A DNA stretch of 64,000 bases from Zea mays. Taxonomy: Eukaryota; Streptophyta; Magnoliopsida; Poales; Poaceae. The notes beneath the pieces were generated by a model. That model made no database searches. It worked only from the letters and a program-made list of their open reading frames with translations, and was not told where the DNA came from. Position numbers and translations under genes: made by a program. Shown one piece after another: positions 31,956 through 43,730 of the stretch (its first letter is position 1; each line of letters opens with the position of its first letter). The stretch covers positions 112,129,982-112,193,981 of the forward strand of contig NC_050097.1 of assembly GCF_902167145.1 (NCBI RefSeq), read 5' to 3'.

Positions 31956-34900
31956 CTAGGCCTAATTCCTGACCTCGGCCCACCTAGCCTATCCCCTCTC
32001 CTCAGCCCACTGCCCCATTCCCTCGCGCCGACCCGTTTCTACCTCACCGCGCTGCCATCACCGCCACGTGGGCCCGCTCAGCTGGCTTCCCCGTCCACGC
32101 ACCGAGTCACTCTCGCGCACCCAAAATCCTCTCGCACACTAACTGGTGGGTCCCCGACGACAGAATCACCCCTATCCTCTAACAGACTCCACGCGCACCA
32201 CCCCTGCACGTCTTCTTCTCCCCAACAAATCCTCCTCCATCCTCGGTGACGGCTCTATCCTCCTTCCCCATCGGAATCGCCCCCGTGCAACAGAACCCCG
32301 AGCTCGACCCATGGTCGCCTCTGCAGAGCCCTGTGGCCGAGTCTCCTTCTTCCCCAACGGCTCTTCCGCCATCCGCGCTTCGTGGGCTGAACTGACCTCC
32401 GACGGCCACGGAACCGAACCGCGGACCCTAGGAAGCGGTCGCCCTTGCACCCCATTGTTGCGCAACCTCGCGTGCATTTAAGCCGGGCGCCCCTTTCTCC
32501 CCTGGGCACTCGACGTCGTGTCTCCCTGTTCCCCTTCGAAAGCTCCTCCGTCGTGCCTCTATCCTCTGCTCAACTCCGATCGCGCGCCTCTCCTTCAGAT
32601 TGCGCCCTGCGATTGTTCAGCCCGCTTGTAGCTCGTCGTCGACCTCCCCGGCTTGTCCCTCCCTCGCCTTGGCGCCGCTGCGGACTCGACCGGCGGCTGA
32701 GGGCGGTGGATACCTCGGTGGGGTGTCGCACCGTTGCCGGGCCGCCATTTGCCATGATCAGAGATTGGCGCAGCGAGATTCGTGGTGAGCAGCCCTCTAT
32801 GTTGTTCGCCTCCCTTCTATCTTCATGTAGCACGCGTTGATGGGTGGTTTTGATCACCGGCGGCGCCGCCGCCGCAGTGGGCGAGTCGCCGTTCTTGGGG
32901 AGGCCATGGGAAGGGGGGAACTTCTCGGCCGTTAGATGGTGATCCAACGCACGGAACCTGTGATCGGTTCAAGTTCTTTTAGTGGTCGTTAGATCATGAT
33001 CTGGTGGTCGAGATTTGATACCGGTTGGATGGGGTTGCCAGTACCGTAGGATCCAGATCTAAAGGCGTGTCTAGAACACCCATTCGGAGTTAACAAGATC
33101 TAATCTGGTCCGTATGTCTCGGATCGGACGGCCAGAGTATGCGGATACCTCTTCGCCCGAGAACGTTTTACTAAAGAACCTCTCGGCTTTCACATAAATA
33201 ACCCGTCGTCCACTAGTGTTGTTCCCTGGGTCTGAGAAAACTTACCTACTGGCCCCTGAGCTTCTCTGATTTTGGCGCGCAGTCCATATAAATTATAAAA
33301 CAGAGAAATACATCTAGAAAAAGATTTATAATACAAAATTAATTCCAATAACTTGTTTAATCCCTAGAAAATTCATATTAAGTCCAAATGAGTCCATTCC
33401 AATTTCTATAATTTTGTAATAATGTTGTTTATCACCTATTGCCTCTGTTTTTACATGAAGACGGTAATAAAAATTTATTTCCTAATTAATCTTATGTCAA
33501 ATACATAAAACCTTAGGAAATTCATAACTCCTCTGTTTTAACTCCGATTTGAGCCGTTCAAATTGCGTTAGTCTTGTATAAATATTCACTATGCAATAAC
33601 AACTCTTATTATACCATGTCTCATTCTTTTATAATTAGGTCCTTATTTAACTTATGTTGGTTAGTCTTGTTAATCTACTTACCATTATAAACTACTAGAA
33701 TATGATCCATGGTCAAATTATAACCTAGGTTAAGGTTGAGATAATTACTTATGGAATAACCTCTTATATGATTTATATTAACCAATTTATAATATATTTT
33801 AATATTTTAGTCACATAAATCATCTATAAAATCATAACTCCTTAATAGTAACTCCGATCTTAGTAGCTCTAGATCCCATGATCTTGTAGCGACGTGTAGA
33901 TCATTATTGTTCAGTTTGTACTTATGTTTGGGGTGATGTTAATTTTATATACCATGTTTGTTTGTATTGCTACGACTAGTAAGGTCACGAGGATCTGAAG
34001 AATCACCCTGGTACCTGTAATTTCATGTGTCAGGCAAGTTGTGCCCTTGACCACATTTATTACCTAATAATGTTCTTTAATATCACTTATTCATGCATAG
34101 GTTTAATTTTGTTGGGACCCAATAGGTCACCCTAGTCTGATTATCTTTTACCTTGTTTACCCCTGAATCACATGGGTAGTTTTTGCTATTGCTTTACATG
34201 GTTTTGGGTTGATATTTCATTATATCCATGTTCCAATTATTCTGTTATGTTATTTATGTTCATGTCAAGATCATCTTTATTGTTAATTGGAACATGGAGC
34301 TTAACTTGAGAAACACGTGCCACCACAAGGGAGGAATGGGACCCCTTGGCTAACTAATTAGGGAAGCTAGTGGAAGACTACCTTACCCGAAAGGGGCAAG
34401 GACATTAGGGGAGTTGCATGCAAGGGGGTTCTCGGGTTGATTTTGCTGCGATGGCGGTCAGATAAGGGATTCTTGCAAGTGCTCTTCCCATAACTGTAGT
34501 GGGTTTTCGGAAGCTAGTGGAACTTTGTAAAGGCCTCGTAGTGGATCCCTAGCCATTCACCTCGGTAGTGTCTAAGGGCCTTGCAAACCCTGACGACATG
34601 GGAAACACGACTTGTGGGTAAAGGGTACAACCTCTACATAGTGTAAAACTGGTATACTAGCCGAGCTCATGGTCAAGAGCAGCTCAGGACTCTCGCATGA
34701 TTAAATTATGGAACTAAATTCAATTTATCATTTGCATTGCATGGGATTTGTTATTAATTTTGTTCTATTATTATTTATCATGGTTTGGTATTTACTTACA
34801 TTTAGTAACTGCCAATAAAATTTTGACCAACTTATTAAAAGCAATGTTCAGCTTTAACCTCTATTGTTGATCAGCTTTACACATCAGATGAACTCTCGCC

Positions 34901-35247
34901 TTTGGTGAGTTCATGCACATTATTTCCCACAACTTGTTGAGCGATGAACACATGTGAGCTCACCCTTGCTGTCTCACACCCCCCACAGGAGTAGAACAGG
35001 TGGTTCAAGAGGAGCCACACAACGAGAAGTTCGATTCGATTTAGGTGGCGTCTCCCAGCTGACTTTCTGGCGCCAAGTATGGATTTTAGTTCGATATATA
35101 TTTATATTTTAAGACTTTCGGTATGTAATAAGTACTATGATTATATTGTGACATTTATCTATATACACTCTGTTATTATATATGTTGTCTTTTTTGACGC
35201 ATGTATGAGATGCACCCGGCTTTGTTCCTTAAAACCCGGGTGTGACA

Positions 35248-36200
35248 CCTCTTTATTCCGAATAATTTATAGCTTCTAATGTTAATGGACATGACTGAAA
35301 CAACTAATGAACGTAACCGGTTGATCCGGTCTCTACGACACAACATCATCCCTCGTTGCCCATTCAAACATGTCCTCTTTCATTGAGTTAATTGCTGTCG
35401 CCTTAATCGACAACGATAGCCATCTTGCTCAATTGAAGAGGCAACGACTTAGACGAAGCACACTCATGAATCATGAACGACTCCGATGAGTGTCCTGAAA
35501 ACCTTGTTGCTCCTATCGGGGATTCATGTCCAATAGTGAGTTTATGTAGTCGTTTTGGCAAAACCGTGCCACAAATACAACTAGCTGTAACAGCTAAGAC
35601 AGCAGTATAAATATAATGTAGTGTATCTAACATATTTATGTGGGTTGTACTAATGAAGTTGTGCCTTACTTAAAAAACAGAGCCACAGATATGTCTTCAT
35701 TAAGACATGGTGTCTTTATTTTTTTACACTTAGACATACCTTAAGATACGGTCATTAAGAATGCTTTGTACATGTATTAACAGCCTTACGACCGAGGTCC
35801 GACAATGACACAAACAACTCGGGGCACAATTAGCTACTCCGATTGCCCTAACAGTAATTAGGGAGGGGACGATGAGAGGGAAAGACGTGAACATTGTAAC
35901 CGCATGTCCTCGCTACTGCTTGCGTCCTCCTTCCCCTTCCTTCTCCACTTGACCATTATTGCTAACACCACGTATGACGTATCAGACTACCAATTCTATT
36001 CCCATCCATACTCTGCTGCTCGCCTTGGAGCCTACTAGTACTACCGCCGCCGACAACACTTACTACACTTGCTCGTAGTACGGTCCCTCAAATTTCCATC
36101 AGAATGAGATCTTCAACAAACAGTCAAAAAAAAGTAAATGCAGGATATAATGAAAAGGTAAATATGAATCCTCCGAATTTTTATCTAGGGTATCGAAGAG
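35248..36200. other. Intergenic, nothing recognised
   Basis: AT-rich DNA with no supported gene, RNA or complete repeat between the solo-LTR flank and the CACTA-like segment. Confidence 0.5.
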
Positions 36201-37510
36201 TCAACACTTTTCACTAGTCTTTTTTGGAGCACCCGCACACGGGTATAGCTCCACTTTAGTTCTCACAACACTACCGGACTCGAGTTCTTTGCGGAGTGTC
36301 TCGGCAAAGGCCATTTTACACTCGACAAAACCTTTGACTGCAAAGGGTTTTTCCGAGTAGTTTTTTCGAGCACTCGGCAAAAACTTTGACGAGTGTCGAA
36401 AAGCACTCGGCAAATTAAGAATCGCAAAATACCGTCAAAAATAGCAAAACATTTTTTAAATATGGGAACAACTCTCCAACTACTACCCATTACCATACTC
36501 ATCGCCCTATCATTTTTAATCAAATTTACATGTTTTGTGAATGGTGAAATTCGAACTCGCAATCTCTCTCGCACATACTCTCCTCTACCACTACACTACT
36601 ACATTAATTAGGTCTGTATTACATTTTCATTCCTCATGTACTATAACAAACCGAGAGTAATTTTGTTATTTTGAGACGCTAAATGAATTCATTTGAAAAT
36701 GTCACGACTATAAAGTTGCATAACTTTTCAAGATCTACAAGTTCTATTTTTATAGTTTCTATATCCGAAGCCGTTTATAAAATTTGAAAACTTCACACGA
36801 ATTTTTCAATGATAAGATGATTTCAAATAAAAAAAATTGTCAATTACAAAGATTCATTACATTTCAAGATAGTTTTGCATAGTTTACTGCTACAAATTTT
36901 AAAAATTTTAAACCAAAATATTGTCAACTATAAAGTTTCATAACTCTTTAATATCTACAACTTTCATGTTGGTGGATTTTTCTTTCGAGGTCGTTTTCAA
37001 AATTCAAATTTTAAATTTTAAAATTCAGACGTAGTTTTCGTTGACAAGATTACTTCAAATGAAAAAGTTGCCAACTACAAAGTTCTATAACTTCTCAAGA
37101 TCTACAAATTTTATTTTGGTTGTTTGATCATTTATTCATATCACATGATGGTTCTAACAATATGCACAAATCTTATACATCTCTCGTTTCATAAACTACG
37201 AGAGATATAGATTTTATGAGCAAATTTACTTTTATTTTGTCATATAAAGAAATTTTCAAAATATAAATTGTACATCATGATGAGTTATACAAATTTATAG
37301 TTGATTTTTTTTCATTTGAATTAATTTACTGCTTTAAAATATTAATTTTAAATTGTCTTTGTCTAGTGTTGAAAAAAACACTCGACAAATAAGCTCTTTG
37401 CCGAGTGTTAAAAAAACACTCGGCAAAGAACTTCTTTGCCGAGTATTTTCTTTTACCGAGGGTTTTTTGTTTGGCACTCGGAAAAGAGCTTCTTTGTCGT
37501 GTTCAATGTG
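36201..37510. repeat. CACTA-like transposon remnant (subterminal repeats)
   Basis: Two clusters (about 36280-36420 and 37365-37500) of direct and inverted 'ctttgccgagtgt / acactcggcaaag' motifs flank an AT-rich core. One pair forms a perfect 14-bp stem (37396-37409 with 37415-37428). Such motifs are the subterminal repeats of a common group of grass CACTA elements. The core has diverged repeats of 'aactataaagtttcataact..atctacaa' near 36705, 36925 and 37070. No clear CACTA termini, 3-bp duplication or transposase was found, so limits are approximate and it is probably a non-autonomous fragment. Confidence 0.5.
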
Positions 37511-38500
37511 CGAGTTAGGACACCCACAAACACTCTGGATGATCACTGCACTCCAATTGCCACTTAACCGTTTAGGTGTTGCCGATTATCAAGAGCAACA
37601 AGCATTAGACTCTTATTTGACCATGACAAGTCTAATATAAGTGGTGGATGCACATAAGTGGCTCTCTATACACTAATGAGGTTGCTAATTACAAGATTAT
37701 TGCTTCTCTAGTCACCTCTCTATGTAATGGATCTTCCTAACTCTCACAAGATTAGTTGTGCTATTTGTTAGAGGAGACAAGACATAGAATGAGGTAGGTA
37801 TGAGGGTGTGTAAATACACACCAACCCCAAAATTTATACATATAATAATCATGGTAAAAAAATCTAAAATTCAGAACTAAATTTTAGCGACTCGGGTATA
37901 TGTCTGCTTTTACCAGCCTCGTAGACCAATTTAGGTTCTCTCGAGTCTCTAACAATTCCCATATACATCTTTCATTTTTTACATTTTAATATATTTTACT
38001 ACCTCCTCTAAAAGTTTCCCTGGTATACAGTTCGTCTTCAACAATTATCTTTGTACATCTCCCTCTATACATTATAGTTCAATTAATTAATATGTATTTA
38101 TTATTTTTTGATATTTTTTTTAATTTTGCAGTGCTTGTACTATTATTATCATGTCACGAGGCTTAATTAGGATTAAAAAGGAACGTATATAGGAGACACA
38201 TAATGCTACCTCTGTATCTGTCTCCTTGTACGTAGGGAGAGTTGTATGGGGAGTTGTTGGAGACTAAATCTATCTAAAGCTCTCCTTATATCCGGTTGGA
38301 TGACCTAAGACTGACTCTAATTGAAGATGCATAGTTGTTTTGCCACTATAGCCAGGTGGTTCATAAGAGTCAGAACAAGTCAGAAGAAACTGCAATCAAT
38401 CACAATGAAGTCGCACGACTCATTCGTACGCACAGTAATTTCATGAATCTTACGAATATCGAGTCCATCTCAGAGAGAGATACATGTGCATCCTTGTGGA
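37511..38500. other. Intergenic and upstream region of the NPH3-like gene
   Basis: AT-rich DNA without a recognisable gene or repeat. It runs into the putative core promoter at 38511. Confidence 0.5.
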
Positions 38501-38510
38501 TGGAAGCTGT

Positions 38511-38518
38511 TATAAATA
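38511..38518 (+). promoter_or_regulatory. Putative TATA box of the NPH3-like gene
   Basis: TATAAATA lies 68 bp upstream of the chosen ATG (38579). A start about 30 bp downstream would give a short A-rich 5' UTR of roughly 35-40 nt. No other TATA is as well placed. Confidence 0.55.
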
Positions 38519-38578
38519 TGCCATCCATTGATAAAGATATAATTTATTCCAAAAAAAACCGCACAAAGCAGAGTGAAC

Positions 38579-40584
38579 ATGAATGCGTGGGAAGCTACGG
38601 AGAGGGAGAACCATGTAACCGAGCGTGGGCTCGTCCCCGTCAGCACCGGCGACGTGCAGGTGCAGCACGAGCATGGCGGCGCGGCCAAGGCGGACGGCTT
38701 CGTGCGCAGGGACCAGTCATGGTACTACTATCGTTGCTGCATCTCCTGAACGAAGAAGTGCATGGAATTTTACTCTGACTGATCGACGCCGAGCTCTGTT
38801 CTTGTTTCAGCCGGTACGCTAGCAGCGACATCCCAAGCGATCTGCTGGTCAAGGTGGGCGGCGTCAACTTCCACGTCCACAAGCACCCGATGGTCTCTCG
38901 GAGCGGCCGCCTGGCCCGGCTCGTCGACGAGGCGTCGGCCCTGCACGGCCCCGTCGCCGCCACCGTGGTCGAGCTGCCGGACCTGCCGGGCGGCCACGGC
39001 GCGTTCGAGCTGGCCGCCAAGTTCTGCTACGGCGTGGTGGTGGACATCACGGCCGCCAACGTCGCCGCGCTACGCTGCGCCGCCGAGTACCTGGAGATGA
39101 CGGAGGAGGTGGAGGAGGGCAACCTGGCCTTCCGCGCCGAGGCGTTCCTGAGCTACGTGGTGGCGTCCTCCTGGCGGGACTCCGTCGTCGTCCTCCGCGC
39201 CTGCGAGGGCCTCTCCCCGTGGGCCGACGACCTCCACCTCGTGCGCCGCTGCAGCGAGTCCGTCGCGGCGAAGGCGTGCACCAACCCCAGGGCCGTGCGC
39301 TGGGCCTACGCTGGCAGGACGTCGTCGTCGCCCAATAAGTCGCCCACGGCCGGCACCGCCGGCAACAGCCAGCAGCAGCCCGGGCCGCCGGCCGACTGGT
39401 GGGTGGAGGACATCTGCGTGCTGAGGATCGATCACTTCGTGCGCGTCGTCACCGCCGTCCAGGCCAGAGGCATGCGGCCCGACCTCATCGGGGCCGCCAT
39501 CACGCGCTATGCCTCCAAATGGCTCTCCTCCGCTGGCCTCCTCGCCAACAAGGACAGCCCTGCATCGCGTGGCGGCGGCGGCGGCGGTGTGCTCCAAATG
39601 ATCGTTGCCAGCGAGGGCGATGACGCGCAGACGGAGACGGAGGCTAGTGAGCAGAGGAGGATCGTCGAGAGCCTGATCAGCATCATCCCACCGCAGAAGG
39701 ACTGCCTCTCATGCAGCTTCCTCCTCCGGCTGCTCCGCCTGGCCGTCGTCCTCAAGGCGGCGCCGGCGCTGGTCACGGAGGTGGAGAAGCACGTGGGCAT
39801 GCAGCTCGACCAGGCGAAACTGCTCGACATCCTGGTGCCGTCGTACCCCTACGCCCGCTCCGAGGCCGCCTACGACGTCGACCTCGTGCAGCGGCTGGTG
39901 GAGCAATTCGTGGTGCAGGAGCAGTCCGGCCGCGACAAGGAGAAGCAGGAACAGCAAAGCTCCAGAGCGCTGCGCATGGCGAGCCTGATGGACAGCTACC
40001 TCTCCGAGGTGTCCCGGGACCGGAACCTGTCCCTGGGCAAATTCCAGGCGCTGGCCGAGTCGTTGCCGGAGTCGGCACGCGTGTGCCACGACGAGCTGTA
40101 CCGCGCCGTCGACTCCTACCTGAAAGCGCATCCGACGGTGACCGAGCACGAGCGGAAGCGGCTGTGCCGGGCGGTGGACTGCGGGAAGCTGTCGCGGGAG
40201 GCGCGGCTCCACGCGGCGCAGAACGAGCGGCTACCGCTCCGCGTCGTGGTGCAGGTGCTGCTGTCGGAGCAGGCAAAGATGGCCGGCGCGCTCGGCAGGG
40301 CGGGCAAGAAGGAGGACGACGTCAACGCGCTCAGGCAGGAGGTGGAGAGCGTGAACGCGAAGTACATGGAGCTGCAGCGCGAGGTGGAGCTCCTGCAACG
40401 GCAGGTGGAGCGCATGCTGCCGCCCTCCGCGGCGGCGAAGCAACATAACGTGTCCGGGTGGAGCAGCGGATGGAAGAAGCTCGGGAGACTCGGCAGGATT
40501 CAGGTGGAGCAGCCGGTGGTGACGGCGGCAACCGGCGAGACAGCGAACAGGCAACTTCGGCGGAGGAGAAACTCCGCATCGTGA
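38579..40584 (+). CDS. BTB/POZ-NPH3 family protein (two exons)
   Basis: Exon 1 is 38579-38721 (MNAWEATERENHV...RRDQS), the intron 38722-38810 (GTACTA...TTTCAG) and exon 2 38811-40584, giving 638 residues, normal for the family (about 600-650). A BTB domain spans about residues 50-150 (SSDIPSDLLVKVGGVNFHVH; FCYGVVVDITAANVAALRCA). The NPH3 domain follows at about 242-535 (DWWVEDICVLRIDHFVRVV; LPESARVCHDELYRAVDSYL; CRAVDCGKLS), then a coiled coil at about 553-584 and a basic tail ending RRRRNSAS. Family members are plant-specific CUL3 E3-ligase adaptors and scaffolds in phototropin or auxin-transport signalling, usually at the plasma membrane. Which subgroup cannot be told here. The BTB start without exon 1 would be incomplete, supporting the splice. 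The gene is the only intact cellular gene in the window and is very GC-rich against AT-rich flanks. Confidence 0.88.
38722..38810 (+). other. Intron of the NPH3-like gene
   Basis: 89 nt with a GT donor after ..CAGTCATG and a T-rich acceptor cttgtttcag. It joins exon 1 in phase 2 and brings the BTB start into frame. Inside it the exon 1 frame meets TGA at 38749. Confidence 0.75.
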
Positions 40585-41330
40585 GCTGTACACAAGTTTG
40601 AGCAATGGAGTTTTCAGCTTCTTTTAATTACGTGTTGTGGCTGTGATAGACGACATCGTGTTTGTATAAAAAAACTCGTAGATTGCAGGATACTTAATGT
40701 AAGTAATAGTTTGTATATTTTTCTTGACGAGACATTTCATTTTCTTCATAAATTATATTATTGCCTTTTTCTAGTTTATATGCAGTAAGTATTAAGTTTA
40801 ATTAAATTAACTAATATGAATGCAGTCTTTTACATGCAGAATTGATGAAAATTTTGATGAACGCTTTGCTTACAAGGAGATGTGAGCATCTGCAGTATGC
40901 AGTAGTTCTCAAAATAGGTTCCTAAATATAAATTTAAGTTCTTATAAAAAAAGGTTCAAATAGTTCTCTAAATAAGGTTGCTAAATCTACAAAATCATTA
41001 CTTAACCCCATGTTGTTGCTAAATGTAGCAACCTAGTGCTCACTTCCAAAACACAGACACACAAAAAACACGAAAACTACTATGTCATATCATAGCTCTT
41101 TCGCGTGCCCTTGACCCATCGTGACTCATTTCTCCAGCGCCCAACACTTGGCCACCCATGACCCAACATGTAAGGTTGAAAAAAAGAGAAAAGACATCAA
41201 AAGAGAGCAACCTTTTTCTCGCTCCCATCAAAAAGAGAACAAGCTTTTTTCTCGCTCCCTAAATATAGTGAAGGTGCGAGGCCAAAGAAGACGAGGCCTT
41301 CTCACCCCACCCCTTTTAAATTGACCCATG
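40585..41330. other. 3' flank of the NPH3-like gene
   Basis: The 3' UTR is probably within the first 150 bp, where T/A-rich possible polyadenylation contexts lie (tgtataaaaaa near 40662; aatgtaagtaat near 40696). The rest is AT-rich with no supported feature. Confidence 0.45.
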
Positions 41331-41638
41331 CTGGCAAGAAAAGATGCTTTAGGTGCTTGCCTTCTGACCACTTAGTTACCTCATGCTAGGACCCAGTTAA
41401 GTGTACTCTTTGTGGTGCCTTTTGCCATAGAAGCTTTAAGTGTCCCTCAGTTCTCCGCCATGTCCCATACCACCCCCACACTCTACCCAAGCCAACATCC
41501 CCCACTCGTCCCACACCTCCCACATCACCTGTCTCAAGTGTTGGAAGTAACATTCCTAAAGTTGGAAGTCAGAGAGAGTTTATTGAAATGCACATTGATG
41601 ACTGTGAATATGAAGTGAGTAAGGCTTTCGTTTATGTG
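41331..41638 (+). pseudogene. Double CCHC zinc-knuckle protein fragment
   Basis: From 41345 one frame reads CFRCLPSDHLVTSC, a TAG stop, then DPVKCTLCGAFCHRSFKCP: two CX2CX4HX4C knuckles 5 codons apart. A Pro/Thr/Ser-rich stretch follows, then 'REFIEMHIDDCEYEVSKAF' up to the Sirevirus 2 insertion at 41639. Paired knuckles with this spacing occur in ORF1 of plant LINE elements and in related plant repeat-derived proteins. The stop between the knuckles and the interruption by Sirevirus 2 make it a broken relic. Origin (LINE or host-derived) is unresolved. Confidence 0.5.
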
Positions 41639-42906
41639 TGAAAGTCGCCTAGAGGGGGGGTGAATAGGTGAAACCTTGAATTTATAAACTTAAACACACA
41701 CTAAGGCCGGGGTTAGCGTTAGAATTAAATTTGAGTGCGAAAGATTGTTTCCCTTGCTATGAGTTGCTTAATTAATGCGGATGACGTTTGGGAGCAAACT
41801 TAAATCAATATTAGCAAGGAAACTTTAGAGAGAGGAAAGAGGGCAAACAAATCAAGCAAAGATCAAAGCGAGTGAACACGGTGATTTGTTTTACCGAGGT
41901 TCGGTTCCAAAGAACCTAGTCCCCGTTGAGGAGGCCACAAAGACCAGGTCTATTTCAACCCTTTCCCTCTCTCAAACGGTCACTTAGACTGGATGAGCCT
42001 TCTCCTTAAACAATCGGGTCACTAAGATCCCGCAAGGACCACCACACACTTAGGTGTCTCTTGCTAGTTTTACAAAGCACTTAGAGAATAAGAATGGGAA
42101 GGAGAAAGGCAATCCAAACAACAAGAGCACAAATGAACACAAAAACTCTCTCTCTCAAGTCACTAAGTGGTTGAGTTGATTTTGAGACTTGGAGAGAATT
42201 GAATGCTTTGAATGTGTCTTTGAGTGGTTGGCTTTGCTCTTGCAATGAATATGAAGTTCAGCAAACTTGGATGCCAATAAATGTGGTGGTTGGGGGTATT
42301 TATAGCCTCCAACCACTTCCTAGCCGTTGGCTGAGTCTGCTGGCGATGGGCACACCGGACAGTCCGATGGCGCATCGGATAGGTACTGTTCACTGTCCGG
42401 TGTGTGGGGTTTTGGAGCAGACGACCGTTGGAACCCTTGTCCTGTAGCTGCACCGGACAGTTCGGTGTCACACCGGACATGTCCGGTGACCTCTAACTTC
42501 TACGCTCTAACTTCTGTTGCACACTGTTCATCACTGTTCACTTTTGCAGTTGACCGTTGATGCGCAGTGACCGTTGCTCCGCTGGCTCACCGGACATGTC
42601 CGGTGCACATCGAACAGTCCGGTGAATTATAGTGGAGTGCGCCCAGAGAATTCTCGAGAGTGACCTGTTTGTTGGGTGCCTGGCCTGTTGCACCGGACAG
42701 TGTCCGGTGCGCCACTTGGCAGCACACTCTTATGTCTTGCACCAAACTTGTTTCTGTCCCCGACTGAATTTCTTTGTTGGTTTGTGTTGAACCTTATGCA
42801 CTTGAGATAAATGACATCTAGGCAAACTAGTTAGTCCACGTGGTTTGTGATGGACGTTAATCACCAAAATCGATTATAGGAAATGATTAAGTCTATTTCC
42901 CTTTCA
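41639..42906 (-). repeat. Sirevirus 2 3' LTR
   Basis: 1268 bp; on plus it starts TGAAAGTCGCC and ends CCCTTTCA, the inverse of the Sirevirus 1 LTR ends. An inverted TATA box (tatttata, near 42298) and many caccggac/gtccggtg motifs at 42345-42715 are visible. Confidence 0.9.
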
Positions 42907-43730
42907 ATCTCCCCCTTTTTGGTGATTGATGCCAACACAAACCAAAACAAATATAACGTGTAAAATTGTAACTAGTTTCCAACTATGATTGATGTGCATG
43001 GGTTACTTAGAATTGAACCATTGAAAGACTTTGTACATATGTCTAAGAGTGATGTGATTGCTTTTCTCCTATTTACATTTTGGACCACATTTGCACCACT
43101 TGTTTGTTTTCTTTTGAAAAAATCTTTTCAAAATCTTCTACAAATAGTCAAAGGTATAAGAATATGATTGCAAGAAGCATTTTCAAGATTTGAAATTTCT
43201 CCCTCTATTTCAAATGCTTTTCTTTTGACTAAATGAAAGCCCCCCTTGAAGAAATTCTCCCCTTAGCTTTCAAGAGGGTTTTTGAAATGATTTTCCCTTT
43301 TTGAAATGGATGCCAAATGAAATTATACCAATTGAAATTTCTATCCTTAATGAAATTTTGAAGCCAAATGAGATACCAATTGAAAAATTTCATACTCATT
43401 GAAGTCAAATAAGATTTCAATTGAAATAAACACTTCCATTATTGAAAAATCTTGATATCAATTTAAAATATGCACTAAATTTTTAAAATGGTGGTGCGGT
43501 CCTTTTGCTTTGGGCTTAATACTTTTTCGCCCTTTGGCATTAATCGCCAAAAACAGGGAACTTGAGAGCCCTCTTACACTTCATCCCCCTTTGGGGCCTA
43601 ATACTTTCTCCAAATGGTAAAATAAATATGAGTGAAGGGTTACACCAATCGAGATTTTCCTCAGTAACAACAAAGGATAAATGATATCGTCAGAGTTGGA
43701 GTGGAAGCCTTGTCTTTGCCGAATACTCCA
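41639..43730 (-). mobile_element. Sirevirus 2 (Opie/Ji-type), minus strand, 3' part only
   Basis: Reading on the minus strand, the 3' LTR (41639-42906) is preceded by a PPT (complement of tctcccccttttt, 42909-42921) and by noncoding sequence with further inverted polypurine tracts (near 43255 and 43582). This is homologous to 11180-11987 of Sirevirus 1. The internal sequence is interrupted at 43731 by the Tat-type element. The rest of this Sirevirus must lie beyond the right end of the window. Confidence 0.85.

Larger units (their letters stand above)
16936..35247 (+). mobile_element. Old solo LTR of about 4.2 kb, split by Huck 1
   Basis: The left half (16936-17834) begins TGTAAGGCCC and the right half (31961-35247) ends CGGGTGTGACA. 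Flanks are CCTCC (16931-16935) and CCTCT (35248-35252), a 5-bp duplication with one mismatch. Without Huck and its duplicated CTAGG the piece is about 4186 bp, with no gag or pol. It has a GC-rich internal zone (about 31.96-32.9 kb) with a TATA-like catttaagcc near 32475, then an AT-rich tail. The layout matches the long solo LTRs at 6286 and 55469. The decayed duplication and the nested Huck both say it is older than Huck 1. Confidence 0.7.

Noticed and set aside
32445..32840. 131-codon plus ORF that could be a gene's first exon
   Set aside because: It lies in the GC-rich promoter/leader zone of a solo LTR and has no recognisable domain.
38335..38778. 147-codon plus-strand ORF overlapping exon 1
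   Set aside because: Different frame from the BTB gene, runs through the TATA box region, and has no domain.
39070..40605. Long minus-strand and shifted ORFs over the NPH3-like gene
   Set aside because: The gene is strongly GC3-rich, which opens other frames; only the plus frame shows domain motifs.
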